DNA from: Nostoc sp. 'Lobaria pulmonaria (5183) cyanobiont' | GTDB taxonomy: Bacteria; Cyanobacteriota; Cyanobacteriia; Cyanobacteriales; Nostocaceae | NCBI RefSeq assembly: GCF_002949795.1 | Contig: NZ_CP026692.1 | Coordinates: 3,580,545-3,644,544 of the forward strand | Reading direction: 5' to 3' | DNA length: 64,000 bases | In this document: piece after piece, positions 8,642 through 16,797 of the stretch | Numbering within the stretch: position 1 is the first letter of the stretch | Layout: the number at the start of each line of letters is the position of its first letter | The notes under the pieces: model-generated | Told to the model about the DNA's origin: nothing | What the model saw: only the letters and a program-made list of their open reading frames with translations | Databases searched by the model: none | Program-made: the position numbers and the translations under genes

Positions 8642-8682
8642 TCCTGTTCGCCAAGGTTAAGCTGGTAATAATATGAACAGGA
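8642..8682. promoter_or_regulatory. Separated 8-bp inverted repeat before the 440-aa gene
   Basis: TCCTGTTC (8642-8649) and GAACAGGA (8675-8682) lie 24 bp before the ATG at 8707. They could be an operator or a 5'-UTR hairpin; chance is not excluded. Confidence 0.25.
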
Positions 8683-8706
8683 AGCCTTTTTGTCCTGATA
8701 ACTGAA

Positions 8707-10029
8707 ATGACCACTAATCGTTTATCAATTAGTCAGGAAAATCCGCATTGTGTTACGTCTAACTCTAAACAATTAGATGTGCAAACTGCCCAAGAGGAGG
8801 TTTATAGTTTCTTTGTGGAAATTGTCAATAAATTGACCCCAGAGGATGTTTTACGTGAATTTAAAAGTTTATTTATAGACGGTCTTGATTCCGAATATTC
8901 CGATTATATACCTGGAATATATAATATTTTTCTAGATGATAATGAACAGGAATTATATAATACACTTAAGCGGTGCTGTTACATCATTGTTAATAATTGG
9001 AAAACCAAGCGAAAAGACAAATATATCCAAGACTTAGTTAATTTATTTGTTGATGAAAATCTGAAAATTAAGGACAATAATCCTTCGGTAGTAAAAACTT
9101 GTAAAATCTGGTTAGAGAATTTTGCCAATAGCAAAGATTACAAGGATCTGAAATTATTTGCTACTAAATATGAAGATTCATCTAAAGGACATTGGGCTAA
9201 TCGCTACACTTCCTATTTATTGATCGATCAATCTGTTAATAATAAAAACCCTAAAGAGCAACAGGAGGCTGCAAGAAGGCTTTCCAAACAGATAAAAGAC
9301 AAATTTAAGTTTGAGCTAGCAATGTATATTGCTCGTTCTCAATCTGGCGTTTCAAGCACAACACGCTATAAAAATCCCAGTATTTTGGGAGACCAAGCTC
9401 TGCGCTTAATAAAAACAATTGTCTTGAAAAGAGGCGTATTTAGTCATGATAATATTGCCCATATATTTCTCAAGCAAACTGAAAATCAAACTCTGAAAGA
9501 ATTTAAAATCAACCTAGAAAAATATCTATTTTTTTCTGTAGAAAATCAAGAATCAGTCGAGAATTGGCGGCAGCATTTTGCACATAGTTTATCCTTATGG
9601 AAGATAGATTATAATCAAGAAATTATTACTAAAGAATTTTTCTTGAGAACCTGTAATCGAGTAATTGATTACTTTACAACAGAAAATGCTAAAGAGCCTT
9701 CACGATTATTTATCTTATTAATTGAGCGAGGTCATGCTCTAACCCTGGTAATTATATTATTAAAGGTTATTTTGATTTGTAGAAATTCCCGGAGACATTT
9801 AGAAACTCGGATTGCTCATTTGATTCGTTTTTACGAAAAATATTCGGAAGAGGAATGCAAAGGAGTCATAAATTTTATCGAGATTTTTAATATCACATTC
9901 GCCATTTATGCAGAAAATGTAGAATATAACTTGATTAAGATAAAAGAAGAAAAACAAAGCAGTAATCAGCAATTAAATCTGGATAGTTATCGGGTGTTTT
10001 CACAGATGAAGGTAGATAGACAAAAATAA
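8707..10029 (+). CDS. Unrecognised soluble helical protein, 440 aa
   Basis: A 440-aa protein without signal peptide or clear membrane span, predicted almost wholly alpha-helical and rich in Lys, Asn and Ile. Segments that look conserved include RSQSGVSSTTRYKNPSILGD (about 220-239) and the helical SRLFILLIERGHALTLVIILLKVIL region (about 341-365), which is hydrophobic but probably a core helix. I know no motif for catalysis or nucleotide binding here. Base composition is more A/T-rich than its neighbours, with few HIP1 sites, so it may be less constrained or acquired. It is transcribed alone, between the tRNA-Leu gene and a convergent membrane-protein gene. Confidence 0.8.
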   Translation: MTTNRLSISQENPHCVTSNSKQLDVQTAQEEVYSFFVEIVNKLTPEDVLREFKSLFIDGLDSEYSDYIPGIYNIFLDDNEQELYNTLKRCCYIIVNNWKTKRKDKYIQDLVNLFVDENLKIKDNNPSVVKTCKIWLENFANSKDYKDLKLFATKYEDSSKGHWANRYTSYLLIDQSVNNKNPKEQQEAARRLSKQIKDKFKFELAMYIARSQSGVSSTTRYKNPSILGDQALRLIKTIVLKRGVFSHDNIAHIFLKQTENQTLKEFKINLEKYLFFSVENQESVENWRQHFAHSLSLWKIDYNQEIITKEFFLRTCNRVIDYFTTENAKEPSRLFILLIERGHALTLVIILLKVILICRNSRRHLETRIAHLIRFYEKYSEEECKGVINFIEIFNITFAIYAENVEYNLIKIKEEKQSSNQQLNLDSYRVFSQMKVDRQK

Positions 10030-10041
10030 GTTTTGCCTGAT

Positions 10042-10962
10042 TTATGATTTAGCAACGCGTTCGTCTAACCAAGCTAGGGCAGCACCCGCAGTTTCAGCTA
10101 GAATACTAATGAGGCGATATAGAGCGATCGCACTAAATACTAAGGCAGCTGGAAAGTGGTGTCGTAAAAGTTCATACGCAGTCGCTTCAAACACACCTAA
10201 CCCACCAGGCGCACCCGGTATAACAAACCCCAACAACCAAGCGCAACTAAAAGCCCCGAATAACAAAGGAATTTGATTCGCATTCAACGAACTCAGAGCG
10301 AACATAGTTAGTATAAACCCAGTGGCGCGTAGTCCCATAAAGCCTACTTCTCCTAACAAAGGTCGTAGAGGGTAGCTTTTAAGACTGAAGGGAATAGTTG
10401 GTTGAGTGGTAGCAGCAGACTTTTTTGCTTTTAATTTGTACAAAAAACGGATAACGGGGTTCAAAAACCACGGATGAATCGCACCAAGGACTACAGCTAA
10501 ACTCAAAAATTGTAGTATTTGTAGAACAAGGGTAGTATTCGCTGCTGCAAATTGGCTACTGCATAGGACAATGATGATTAAAGCAGCCGCTAGCATGAGT
10601 AACGGTTCCAGCAAAACGCTTAAGGTGGCTGCACCAGTAGGAATATTGGCATTTTTGGCGGCGACAATTCGTCCGTAGTGATGCCAGATATTACCTGGTA
10701 AATACTTCGCGATGTTCGTTTTTAGGTAAACTTGAATGAATTGGGGAGATGATACAGGTTGATTTAACTCTTGAAGAATCCAAGTCCAGATCCAGCCTGC
10801 CCAAGTATGTGCTAGTAAAGTTACCCCTGTAGCGATCGCCATAATTGCCCATCCTACATCATCAATGCGGATAGCTGTCACCTCAATCCAATTATCCTTC
10901 AGAGCTTTCCCTAAAAAAAACAGCGTTCCCCCCAAAATTATCCAGCGTAAAAATTGCTTCAT
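10042..10962 (-). CDS. LPG-synthase-like integral membrane protein (UPF0104/AglD type)
   Basis: A 306-aa polytopic membrane protein with about seven hydrophobic segments. The conserved features of the lysylphosphatidylglycerol synthase transmembrane family are visible: KTNIAKYLPGNIWHHYGR near residues 85-102, and PGAPGGLGVFEA near 250-262. The soluble aminoacyl-transfer domain of MprF is absent, so this is the stand-alone flippase-like form, often linked to lipid or glycolipid transfer. It converges with the 440-aa gene with a 12-bp gap, so the two transcripts probably overlap. The substrate is unknown. Confidence 0.88.
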   Translation of the reverse strand: MKQFLRWIILGGTLFFLGKALKDNWIEVTAIRIDDVGWAIMAIATGVTLLAHTWAGWIWTWILQELNQPVSSPQFIQVYLKTNIAKYLPGNIWHHYGRIVAAKNANIPTGAATLSVLLEPLLMLAAALIIIVLCSSQFAAANTTLVLQILQFLSLAVVLGAIHPWFLNPVIRFLYKLKAKKSAATTQPTIPFSLKSYPLRPLLGEVGFMGLRATGFILTMFALSSLNANQIPLLFGAFSCAWLLGFVIPGAPGGLGVFEATAYELLRHHFPAALVFSAIALYRLISILAETAGAALAWLDERVAKS

Positions 10963-11304
10963 TAATTTAGTAATTTAACGGTTAGAGCAACAAGGGCTGA
11001 ATGCCTCAACTATTACAGTACATCAGCTACCTATCCAAAGCTTTTGAAGTATTAAACAGGTTTATGTAGTTTTTTTTTGAAAAGGATATTATTTTATTTT
11101 ATATCTCTCTACAGTTAGATAAAAGTATTCTATTATTAATAATAAAAATGTGGCCTGCGCTAGAGGTAAAGTTAATTTTATTATTCATATCCTTAATAGA
11201 GGTTATCAAAAGTCAGGGAACCAACACAAGCACAATAACTTGCTGGCTAATTCTAATAATTCAGCAAACTATTAGCTTATTAATATTTTGGTAAGGAGAA
11301 CTAC
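10963..11304. other. Spacer with A/T-rich promoter region
   Basis: About 340 bp between divergent genes. It contains A/T-rich runs around 11070-11160 and an AAGGAG ribosome site at about 11293-11298 for the lipoprotein gene. I see no small gene or strong hairpin. Confidence 0.4.
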
Positions 11305-11871
11305 GTGAACGCGGTGAGAGTATTCTTGAAAAAAATAAGATTGCGCCAGATATTAACTATCTTTTTAGCTGGACTAATGTTGATAGTTAGCACTGCTTGT
11401 ACTGGAGCAAATGCTCAAGGTGCAAATCCACAAAATCCTGCTGTACAAGCTGGCGGAGCAAACAATCCTTATAAGAATGGTGGAGACAATTATACCAACA
11501 ACAATATGTCCACCGATCCGAAAATAACAAACCCAAAAGCCAATCAGGGACGCGACCAAGCTAACTTGCAACCAAGTTCGCAATTGTTGATTGCTACAAA
11601 TGCAGAATCTGGGATACTTTATCCTGGTGGCGAGACACCAGCAGGTCGAGTCCAGAAAGAAGCAGAACTGCCAATCATCACAGATAAAAACTTCCGCCAG
11701 CCTGAACCCGGTGGTTTGATTCAGAATGAAGCAAATGTAGGAGATCGGGTCAAAGATCGTCTTGAGACTGTAAAAGAAGCTGTTGAAGAAGCTTCCGGCT
11801 TTTTGAAGAGCAACGCAGAGGAAGCGGGTGCTAGACCGGAATTACAAAAAAATCCGGCATTAGGCAGATAG
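11305..11871 (+). CDS. Secreted lipoprotein, function unknown (paralogue A)
   Basis: A 188-aa protein from a GTG start with AAGGAG seven bases upstream. It has a basic N-terminus, a hydrophobic stretch (ILTIFLAGLMLIVSTAC) and a lipobox ending at Cys32, so it should be lipid-anchored outside the plasma membrane. The mature part is low-complexity and Asn/Gly/Gln-rich, with an amphipathic helix near residues 145-175 (VKDRLETVKEAVEEASGFL). It is a paralogue of the next gene, with the same signal region and the same helical C-terminus. The family is common in cyanobacteria, without a known role. Confidence 0.85.
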   Translation: MNAVRVFLKKIRLRQILTIFLAGLMLIVSTACTGANAQGANPQNPAVQAGGANNPYKNGGDNYTNNNMSTDPKITNPKANQGRDQANLQPSSQLLIATNAESGILYPGGETPAGRVQKEAELPIITDKNFRQPEPGGLIQNEANVGDRVKDRLETVKEAVEEASGFLKSNAEEAGARPELQKNPALGR

Positions 11872-11985
11872 AAGCCTTATTTTGTCTCAATGCTTGAGAT
11901 TTGAAATACTTGAGATTTGAAATAGATTGCAAATGCTATCTTGGTTGAAGTTTAACTAGTCACAAAAATGCAAGGAGTGAGAAGT

Positions 11986-12579
11986 ATGAAAAAAGCAATG
12001 ACTTGGCTGAGAAACATTCGTCCCTTGAAAGTTTTGACTGTTTTTTTAGCAGGAATATTCTTATTTCTGACACAAGCCTGTGGTGCTCCAGGAGTAGCAA
12101 CACAGCCACCACAGCCTGACACTCCATCACCTTATTCCAAACGATACGATCCCACAAAAGATTATCCTCTCTCTTCTCCTGCTGGTGGAATAAATAACTT
12201 TAGTGATGTAGAACCCAGAGGCAGATTAGATGAAAAGGCAGCTAATGATAGAGCTGATGCGCTAGCAAAAAATGCTCAAAAAAATATTGAGCAGAAAGGA
12301 GCTGACAGCCCAGGGCAATATGGTCAAAATTACAAACAAGGTACACCACTTGGCGAAAGAGTGAAGAACCTGGGTGAAGATATCGGCAGTTCAGCTGAAG
12401 AAGTTCGCAAAGGTGTTGTTAAGGGAACTCAGCGAGGAATTGAAAATATTAAGGGTAATACCCAGAATGCAGCCGAAGACGTGACAAAAAATGTTCAGCG
12501 TGGAGCTGAGGATGCTGGTAAAAATGTTCAGCGCACAGCTGACGATGCAGGTAATGCAGTGAAGAGGGCAGTTGATTGA
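11986..12579 (+). CDS. Secreted lipoprotein with LEA-like helical repeats (paralogue B)
   Basis: The frame opens at 11968, but the AAGGAGTGAGAAGT ribosome site lies inside that extension, so the ATG at 11986 is the better start (197 aa). The N-terminus has a hydrophobic signal and a lipobox (FLFLTQAC). The C-terminal third repeats an 11-residue-like helical pattern (KNVQRGAEDAG, KNVQRTADDAG, NAVKRAVD), as in LEA or apolipoprotein-like stress proteins. It is 114 bp downstream of its paralogue and followed by a strong terminator, so the pair probably forms one transcript. An envelope or desiccation-protective role is inference. Confidence 0.85.
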   Translation: MKKAMTWLRNIRPLKVLTVFLAGIFLFLTQACGAPGVATQPPQPDTPSPYSKRYDPTKDYPLSSPAGGINNFSDVEPRGRLDEKAANDRADALAKNAQKNIEQKGADSPGQYGQNYKQGTPLGERVKNLGEDIGSSAEEVRKGVVKGTQRGIENIKGNTQNAAEDVTKNVQRGAEDAGKNVQRTADDAGNAVKRAVD

Positions 12580-12644
12580 AATTAGTCATTTAATTTCTTG
12601 TAAAAATTTGAAAGCGCCCACAGACTTATAGTCTGGGACTACCT

Positions 12645-12674
12645 AAACAAAGCCTGTCTACGCAGGCTTTGTTT
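12645..12674 (+). terminator. Rho-independent terminator after the lipoprotein pair
   Basis: A 12-bp stem AAACAAAGCCTG / CAGGCTTTGTTT with a six-base loop and a T-rich tail, about 65 bp past the stop codon of the second lipoprotein gene. Confidence 0.85.
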
Positions 12675-12837
12675 TAGTTTTAAGTAGGCAGGACTTATGC
12701 AGTGCTGATTAATCATTGCGTTCGCCCTTAGTGTTCCCGTTGGCGCAGCCTCTGTCTACGACATGCTCCGCGAACGTAGAGAAGGACGGAGCGAAAGCAA
12801 TCTCATGAAGACTGGATTGCTTCGCTCCGCTTACAAT

Positions 12838-12956
12838 AGACCTCTTGCACGAATGCAAAACTTGCCCTCATCCCCCAACCCCTTCTCCCAATTTTGGGAG
12901 AAGGGGAGTCCTCACCCTAAGTCCCTCTCCCAAGCTTGGGAGAGGGACTTAGGGTA
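12838..12956. repeat. Dispersed palindromic repeat (AGACCTCTTGCA left end)
   Basis: It begins ATAGACCTCTTGCA like the element at 1893, then carries two G/C-rich hairpins: CCCCTTCTCCCAATTTTGGG and its partner, and TCCCTCTCCCAAGCTTGGG and its partner. The same hairpin modules recur in opposite order at 16292-16403. No clean right-hand terminal repeat is visible, so the copy seems incomplete. Its right edge meets the IS1-type transposase remnant. Confidence 0.6.
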
Positions 12957-12965
12957 GCGCTCAAA

Positions 12966-13165
12966 CCAATGCTATTCACGTACATGGTTAGACATTGTTG
13001 TTTAATTTCGTCGTTGTATCCGCGTTTTGAATATGATTCTAGAAATTGGCGTTAGCGGAGCAGGGCAAAACGCACGTCGCAAGAGGTACAGATGTAGTTT
13101 TGTTTTCTACGACGATGCCCGTTCTTACGGCTAAGGTTAGATGCACAATATGGACAGTTATCCTT
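12966..13165 (-). pseudogene. IS1-family transposase N-terminal remnant
   Basis: Reading the minus strand from 13165 gives KDNCPYCASNLSRKNGHR, RRKQNYICTSCDVRF, an in-frame stop, then KRGYNDEIKQQCLTMYVNS. The two CxxC pairs and the NGH...KQNYIC spacing are the zinc-finger N-terminus of IS1-type transposases, followed by the start of the helix-turn-helix part. There is no start codon, it has an internal stop, and the catalytic domain is gone where the palindromic repeat begins. No terminal inverted repeats of the IS were found. Confidence 0.7.
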
Positions 13166-13203
13166 TAATTATGCAACGCCATCAAAAAAATAATAGTCTA
13201 GAT

Positions 13204-13395
13204 TTAAACAATAATGATTGCCGTCCCAACTGGGTGAGATAGGGTAGGCTGTCTCAATGTTTCGCGTACTAATGTTTGCTCACACAAATTAATCAGCGCT
13301 CCCAACTCTGCTTTATTCAGGCGACGTGAGCCATAATTACAGCGCAGTTCAAAAGTTTGCTGTTGACTAAGGATGAAGGTGAAGTTTACGGGCAT
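13204..13395 (-). CDS. Possible small protein, 63 aa
   Basis: A 63-aa frame with an ATG start (MPVNFTFILSQQQTFELRCN). The first 40 residues (FELRCNYGSRRLNKAEL) look like a real beta-beta-alpha segment; the tail is less convincing, so this may be the preserved N-terminus of a longer, lost gene. I know no named family. It lies between an IS1-type remnant and the aldo/keto reductase gene. The coding case rests on composition alone. Confidence 0.35.
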   Translation of the reverse strand: MPVNFTFILSQQQTFELRCNYGSRRLNKAELGALINLCEQTLVRETLRQPTLSHPVGTAIIIV

Positions 13396-13453
13396 AGCTG
13401 ACAGCAGTAGTTTCCACAGTAACCTTCACCGTATTATCACCTTTTTCCCGAAA

Positions 13454-14473
13454 TTATCGGCGATATTCGTCGCCACAATCGCCGATTATCTGGTACAAAT
13501 CGCGTGATTGGCGAGATACTGCATTGATGCGATCGCGATCGTCTTCATCTAAACTAAAACTAAATATTTTGGCGTTATCTTCTATATGTTCAGATACACC
13601 AAGTCTGGCACCAACTATCACACCGCCCACTGTTGGCCGATCTAAAATGTAACGCACTGCCACGTTGGAAATGCTTACGTCATGCTTATTAGCAATTTCC
13701 TTTAAGATAGCCAACAACTCTTGAAATAATTGCCAACCACCCCAAGCATCGATCATATTTTTATATTTTTTCAAACTAGCAGTAGATAGATCAAATCCTC
13801 GTGGTTCCGGTTTACCTACATAGTTTTCTGATAACAAACCACCGCAAAGTGTACCGTAAGTAAAAAGCTTTATGTCATGCTGTTGACAAAACTCCACCAT
13901 ATTAACTTCAGGGCGGCGGTCAATAAGGGAAAATTGCACTTGGTTAGAAACAATTTTGATACCTGCTTCAGTAATAATTTTTAAGTTTTCCGTGTCAAAA
14001 TTAGTTAAACCTAGATGCTTAATTTTACCCTCAGTCTGAAGTTCTGCCATATATTTGAGGGCATCCAGGTAATTTTTATCCTGATATTCCCACCAGTGGA
14101 ATTGCATCAAATCTAACGATTGCACATTCATCCTTCTCAAGGAAATATCAATATTTTCCTCAACCAGTTTTTTCGTCATTTTGCCTGGACGAGGCACCCA
14201 TTTTGTAAAGGCTTGCACCTGAGATAAAGCATCTTTCCCACGAGTATCAATTAGTTCACAGCGAAACTCACCAATAAAGTCTTCTGCGGGGCCATAATGA
14301 TCTGCTAAATCCCAAGTGGTAAAGCCTGCATCTACATATTTGAACATAGTCTCAATAGCGACTTGGGGATTGATCTGTCCATGTCCGCCAGAGACTTGCC
14401 ACATCCCATTTAATATGCGGCAGATGTTCAAATCAGGAGTAAATTGGAGACGACTAGCTGCGGGTAAGTTCAT
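13454..14473 (-). CDS. Aldo/keto reductase
   Basis: A 340-aa TIM-barrel oxidoreductase using NAD(P)H to reduce aldehydes or ketones. Family marks are visible: FTTWDLADHYGPAEDFIGEF with the catalytic Asp and Tyr (about 55-75), the QFHWW segment with the active-site His (about 126-130), and GVIVGARLGVSEHIEDNA (about 290-310) in the cofactor-binding part. A longer frame starts at a TTG; the ATG two codons later is the more likely start. It is the promoter-distal neighbour of the cytochrome c6-type gene, but heptamer repeats separate them, so co-transcription is uncertain. The substrate cannot be predicted. Confidence 0.92.
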   Translation of the reverse strand: MNLPAASRLQFTPDLNICRILNGMWQVSGGHGQINPQVAIETMFKYVDAGFTTWDLADHYGPAEDFIGEFRCELIDTRGKDALSQVQAFTKWVPRPGKMTKKLVEENIDISLRRMNVQSLDLMQFHWWEYQDKNYLDALKYMAELQTEGKIKHLGLTNFDTENLKIITEAGIKIVSNQVQFSLIDRRPEVNMVEFCQQHDIKLFTYGTLCGGLLSENYVGKPEPRGFDLSTASLKKYKNMIDAWGGWQLFQELLAILKEIANKHDVSISNVAVRYILDRPTVGGVIVGARLGVSEHIEDNAKIFSFSLDEDDRDRINAVSRQSRDLYQIIGDCGDEYRR

Positions 14474-14515
14474 TTTCAATTTATGAGCGAAAAGTTAGGA
14501 ATGGGAAGACTTAAG

Positions 14516-14582
14516 AATTACTAATAGATAAATCATAACTGATAATTCCTAATTCCTAACTTCTAACTCCTAACTCCTAACT
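14516..14582. repeat. Heptamer repeats (CTAACTC/CTAATTC type)
   Basis: Tandem units such as TCCTAAT, TCCTAAC and TTCTAAC fill the spacer between the aldo/keto reductase and cytochrome genes. It is the same repeat class as in the tRNA-Leu intron stem. Confidence 0.75.
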
Positions 14583-14584
14583 TT

Positions 14585-14920
14585 TTAACGCCAGCCTTTT
14601 TCAGCTTGTTCGAGAACGTAAGCAGTAACGTCTTGAATTTGCTGTTCGCTGAGACGCTTTTTGTAAGCTGACATATTATTTTTACCATTGGTAACTATAG
14701 ATGTAACTGCCTCTATTGAATCCATACCATACTTTTTCAGGGCTGGCTTTTTTAGATTTTTACCTCGCCGAATTATATTGCTGCCGTTGATATGACAACC
14801 AGCACAATGAACGCTAAATATTTGTTCACCGTTAACTGTGTCTGCTGCACTAGCAGGTAAAGTAAAAGTACTGATTAATAACAAAAACGTTACTAATACT
14901 AATGTAAGTAGTTTCTTCAA
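14585..14920 (-). CDS. Cytochrome c6-type c-type cytochrome
   Basis: A 111-aa precursor. Residues 1-25 are a Sec signal peptide ending ASA. The mature protein has a single CAGCH heme-binding motif (Cys39, Cys42, His43) and a distal axial ligand Met83 in NNMSAYKKRLSEQQIQDV. The C-terminus AYVLEQAEKGW is typical of the cytochrome c6 family. Such proteins carry electrons in the thylakoid lumen, from cytochrome b6f to photosystem I or to oxidase. Some features (NGSNIIRRGKNL instead of the usual NxI...KTL context) suggest one of the divergent c6-like clades rather than the main PetJ, so no gene symbol is given. Confidence 0.9.
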   Translation of the reverse strand: MKKLLTLVLVTFLLLISTFTLPASAADTVNGEQIFSVHCAGCHINGSNIIRRGKNLKKPALKKYGMDSIEAVTSIVTNGKNNMSAYKKRLSEQQIQDVTAYVLEQAEKGWR

Positions 14921-14975
14921 TTAACTTCTCCAGATTTTGACATACTAGTTTTAAGCATAAGTATCAGAACCAATA

Positions 14976-15200
14976 CTAGAGGGATTCAAAGTCAGTTGTA
15001 AATCCAGAAAAATTTGCACAATCTTCTTGAAAAGCTTCTGCATCACTAACATCCTCAATTTTATATGACATGATGCGCGTACCGTCTGGCATTTTTTTGG
15101 AACCAATCAATTCACCTTGATATTTCTCTGGTATCGCTTTAAAATCAACACCATAGAGTTTCCAGGCATCACCCGAACAAGTAATATTTACTCGCCACAT
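14976..15200 (-). CDS. Small conserved hypothetical protein, 74 aa
   Basis: A 74-aa soluble protein beginning MWRVNITCSGDAWKLYGVDF, acidic, with a predicted alternation of strands and a C-terminal helix. The ATG is preceded by GGAGTG. The sequence has no motif I recognise. It is on the same strand as the cytochrome gene, 55 bp upstream of it, so the two may share a transcript. Composition and a clean start support a real gene. Confidence 0.65.
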   Translation of the reverse strand: MWRVNITCSGDAWKLYGVDFKAIPEKYQGELIGSKKMPDGTRIMSYKIEDVSDAEAFQEDCANFSGFTTDFESL

Positions 15201-15391
15201 ATTTCACTCCCAATTACTACCACTAAATATTCATCATCTCATAAATGGGCAACATCTTACACATCACCTCTTTGGGGCTAGAATTTTCTATCTAAAGGAA
15301 GTGCCTAGCTTAATCAGGCTACGCCATAATGTTGATGTAAGAACATCTCTAGAAAATTTTATCCAAATTAGTTAAATCCCAAGAGTTGAAA

Positions 15392-16192
15392 ATGCCTAAC
15401 AATATCAAGCAACAAATTCAAGCCGACTTGCAACAAGCGAAAGAAACTGGACAATTAAGAACGGAGCGGATTCGAGAAATAGTAAAATCCGCAGTTTCTC
15501 AAGTAGCTTCTGAGTTTAAACAAGGTTCTAGTGAAGTTCGTAGCATTGTGAAAGATGCGGTTTCTGCTGTAGTTGAAAACTTCCAAGAAAAAGGTGGCGA
15601 ACTCAAAGATGAAGTGACAGCTTCCATTGAAGGAGCGTTGGAAGGAATTAATAGCAAAAGACACGAAAGCATTGCTCAAACTCAAACAGATATAAAAAGG
15701 CTACAAGCTCAACTTGATGGTGAAGAAGAACAACTCCAACAAGAGGTTGATGTAATTTTGGCAGAAATTGAAGAGACGGGTAAGGAAAAACCAGCTAGTA
15801 CTAAAACTGCTATTGATTCTGCTGTCAATGCTATTAAAGATAGTGAAGAAGTCGGATTGTTAAAGAAACGTTACGCGCAACTGCAAGCACAGCTAGCCAT
15901 TGTTCGAGCTAATATGGCTGCACGCTATGGCGGGCGGAATATGGAAGTTCAAGATTATCTAGACGAGGCTAAACACTGGTATGATAAAGCTCGTCCCCAA
16001 GCAGAGTCTATGGCTGTACAGGTAGAACAGAAGCGATCGCAACTAGAAGAGCAATTAGGTGAAGCTGGTACATCTTTAGCAAGAAAAGAGCGCCAAATCA
16101 AACAAACTTTGAGGCAGTTACTCTTAACGGCGGCTGACTTGTTCAAAGATAAGCAACCTGCTGATAAAGAGCGGGAGACTATTCATAAATAG
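15392..16192 (+). CDS. Coiled-coil protein, function unknown
   Basis: A 266-aa protein from the ATG at 15392 (an in-frame TTG two codons earlier is less likely). It is almost entirely helical: a repeated amphipathic segment at about 20-90 (REIVKSAVSQVASEFKQG, RSIVKDAVSAVVENFQEKG) and long coiled coils at about 95-130 and 200-240. No signal peptide or membrane span is seen. The alternating repeats resemble apolipoprotein- or LEA-like helices, which often associate with membranes. It is monocistronic, with a hairpin terminator 26 bp after the stop. The role is unknown. Confidence 0.82.
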   Translation: MPNNIKQQIQADLQQAKETGQLRTERIREIVKSAVSQVASEFKQGSSEVRSIVKDAVSAVVENFQEKGGELKDEVTASIEGALEGINSKRHESIAQTQTDIKRLQAQLDGEEEQLQQEVDVILAEIEETGKEKPASTKTAIDSAVNAIKDSEEVGLLKKRYAQLQAQLAIVRANMAARYGGRNMEVQDYLDEAKHWYDKARPQAESMAVQVEQKRSQLEEQLGEAGTSLARKERQIKQTLRQLLLTAADLFKDKQPADKERETIHK

Positions 16193-16217
16193 ACTGTTTT
16201 AACGTTTAATTGACTTA

Positions 16218-16252
16218 CAAAAGTAGGGTGGGAAATTCTCACCCTACTTTTG
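16218..16252 (+). terminator. Hairpin terminator after the coiled-coil gene
   Basis: A 13-bp perfect stem CAAAAGTAGGGTG / CACCCTACTTTTG with a nine-base loop, ending in T-rich sequence. Confidence 0.85.
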
Positions 16253-16291
16253 TTGAAACAGTAGTTTTCATTAGATTTTTTGTATGGATAA

Positions 16292-16403
16292 AAAGCCCTC
16301 ACCCTAAATCCCTCTCCCCAGATGGGGAGAGGGACTTTGAAAACTTTGAAGTTAGCTCCCCTTCTACCCAAAATGGGAGAAGGGGTTGGGGGATGAGGGC
16401 TTT
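16292..16403. repeat. Palindromic repeat element, 112 bp
   Basis: Terminal AAAGCCCTC / GAGGGCTTT enclose two G/C-rich hairpins (CCCTCTCCCCAGATGGGGAG and its continuation; CCCCTTCTACCCAAAATGGG and its partner). The modules match those at 12838-12956 in reverse order. It is non-coding in both directions. Confidence 0.7.
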
Positions 16404-16430
16404 ACATTGCACTGGATTATATAAAAATAG

Positions 16431-16466
16431 TAAATGGGTAATCGTCGTGCGACAATTACCCATTTA
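16431..16466. terminator. Hairpin downstream of the Pmp3-like gene
   Basis: A 12-bp stem TAAATGGGTAAT / ATTACCCATTTA with a 12-base loop, 19 bp beyond the stop of the minus-strand gene. Confidence 0.65.
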
Positions 16467-16484
16467 TAAAACTCTTATTGCGTA

Positions 16485-16676
16485 TTAGTAAATACGTCCT
16501 TCTCCATTAACTTGTTCGTCATGCTTGGCTATAACCCAAATTGCATGAATACTACCGGGAAGCCAACCTAAAACTGTAAGCACAATGTTAATAATCAGAG
16601 TCGGGCCAACTCCAACTGTCAAGAAAACGCCTAAAGGAGGAACTAACAAACCTAAAATAAAACGAACTAATTTCAT
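16485..16676 (-). CDS. YqaE/Pmp3-family small membrane protein
   Basis: A 63-aa protein with two membrane segments. It shows the family core LLVPPLGVFL and the later ILTVLGWLPGSIHAIWVI. Pmp3/YqaE proteins sit in the plasma membrane and respond to salt or cold stress; how they act is unclear. The short charged tail (KHDEQVNGEGRIY) is usual. It is the second of two minus-strand small membrane-protein genes. Confidence 0.93.
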   Translation of the reverse strand: MKLVRFILGLLVPPLGVFLTVGVGPTLIINIVLTVLGWLPGSIHAIWVIAKHDEQVNGEGRIY

Positions 16677-16797
16677 GATGTTACAACTTGGTGATTTTGT
16701 TTAATTACATTTGAGATCCCGAATTAGAATAATCCACATTCGGAGATTTTATGTAGATGAGAAACTTGATTTAACTTGCGTTTCTACTGGTTCTAAC

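Noticed and set aside
13070..13090. CGCAAGAGGTACA as right terminal repeat of the element at 12838
   Set aside because: It resembles TGCAAGAGGTCTA, but belongs to the zinc-finger codons (TSCDV) of the IS1-type remnant, so the match is accidental.
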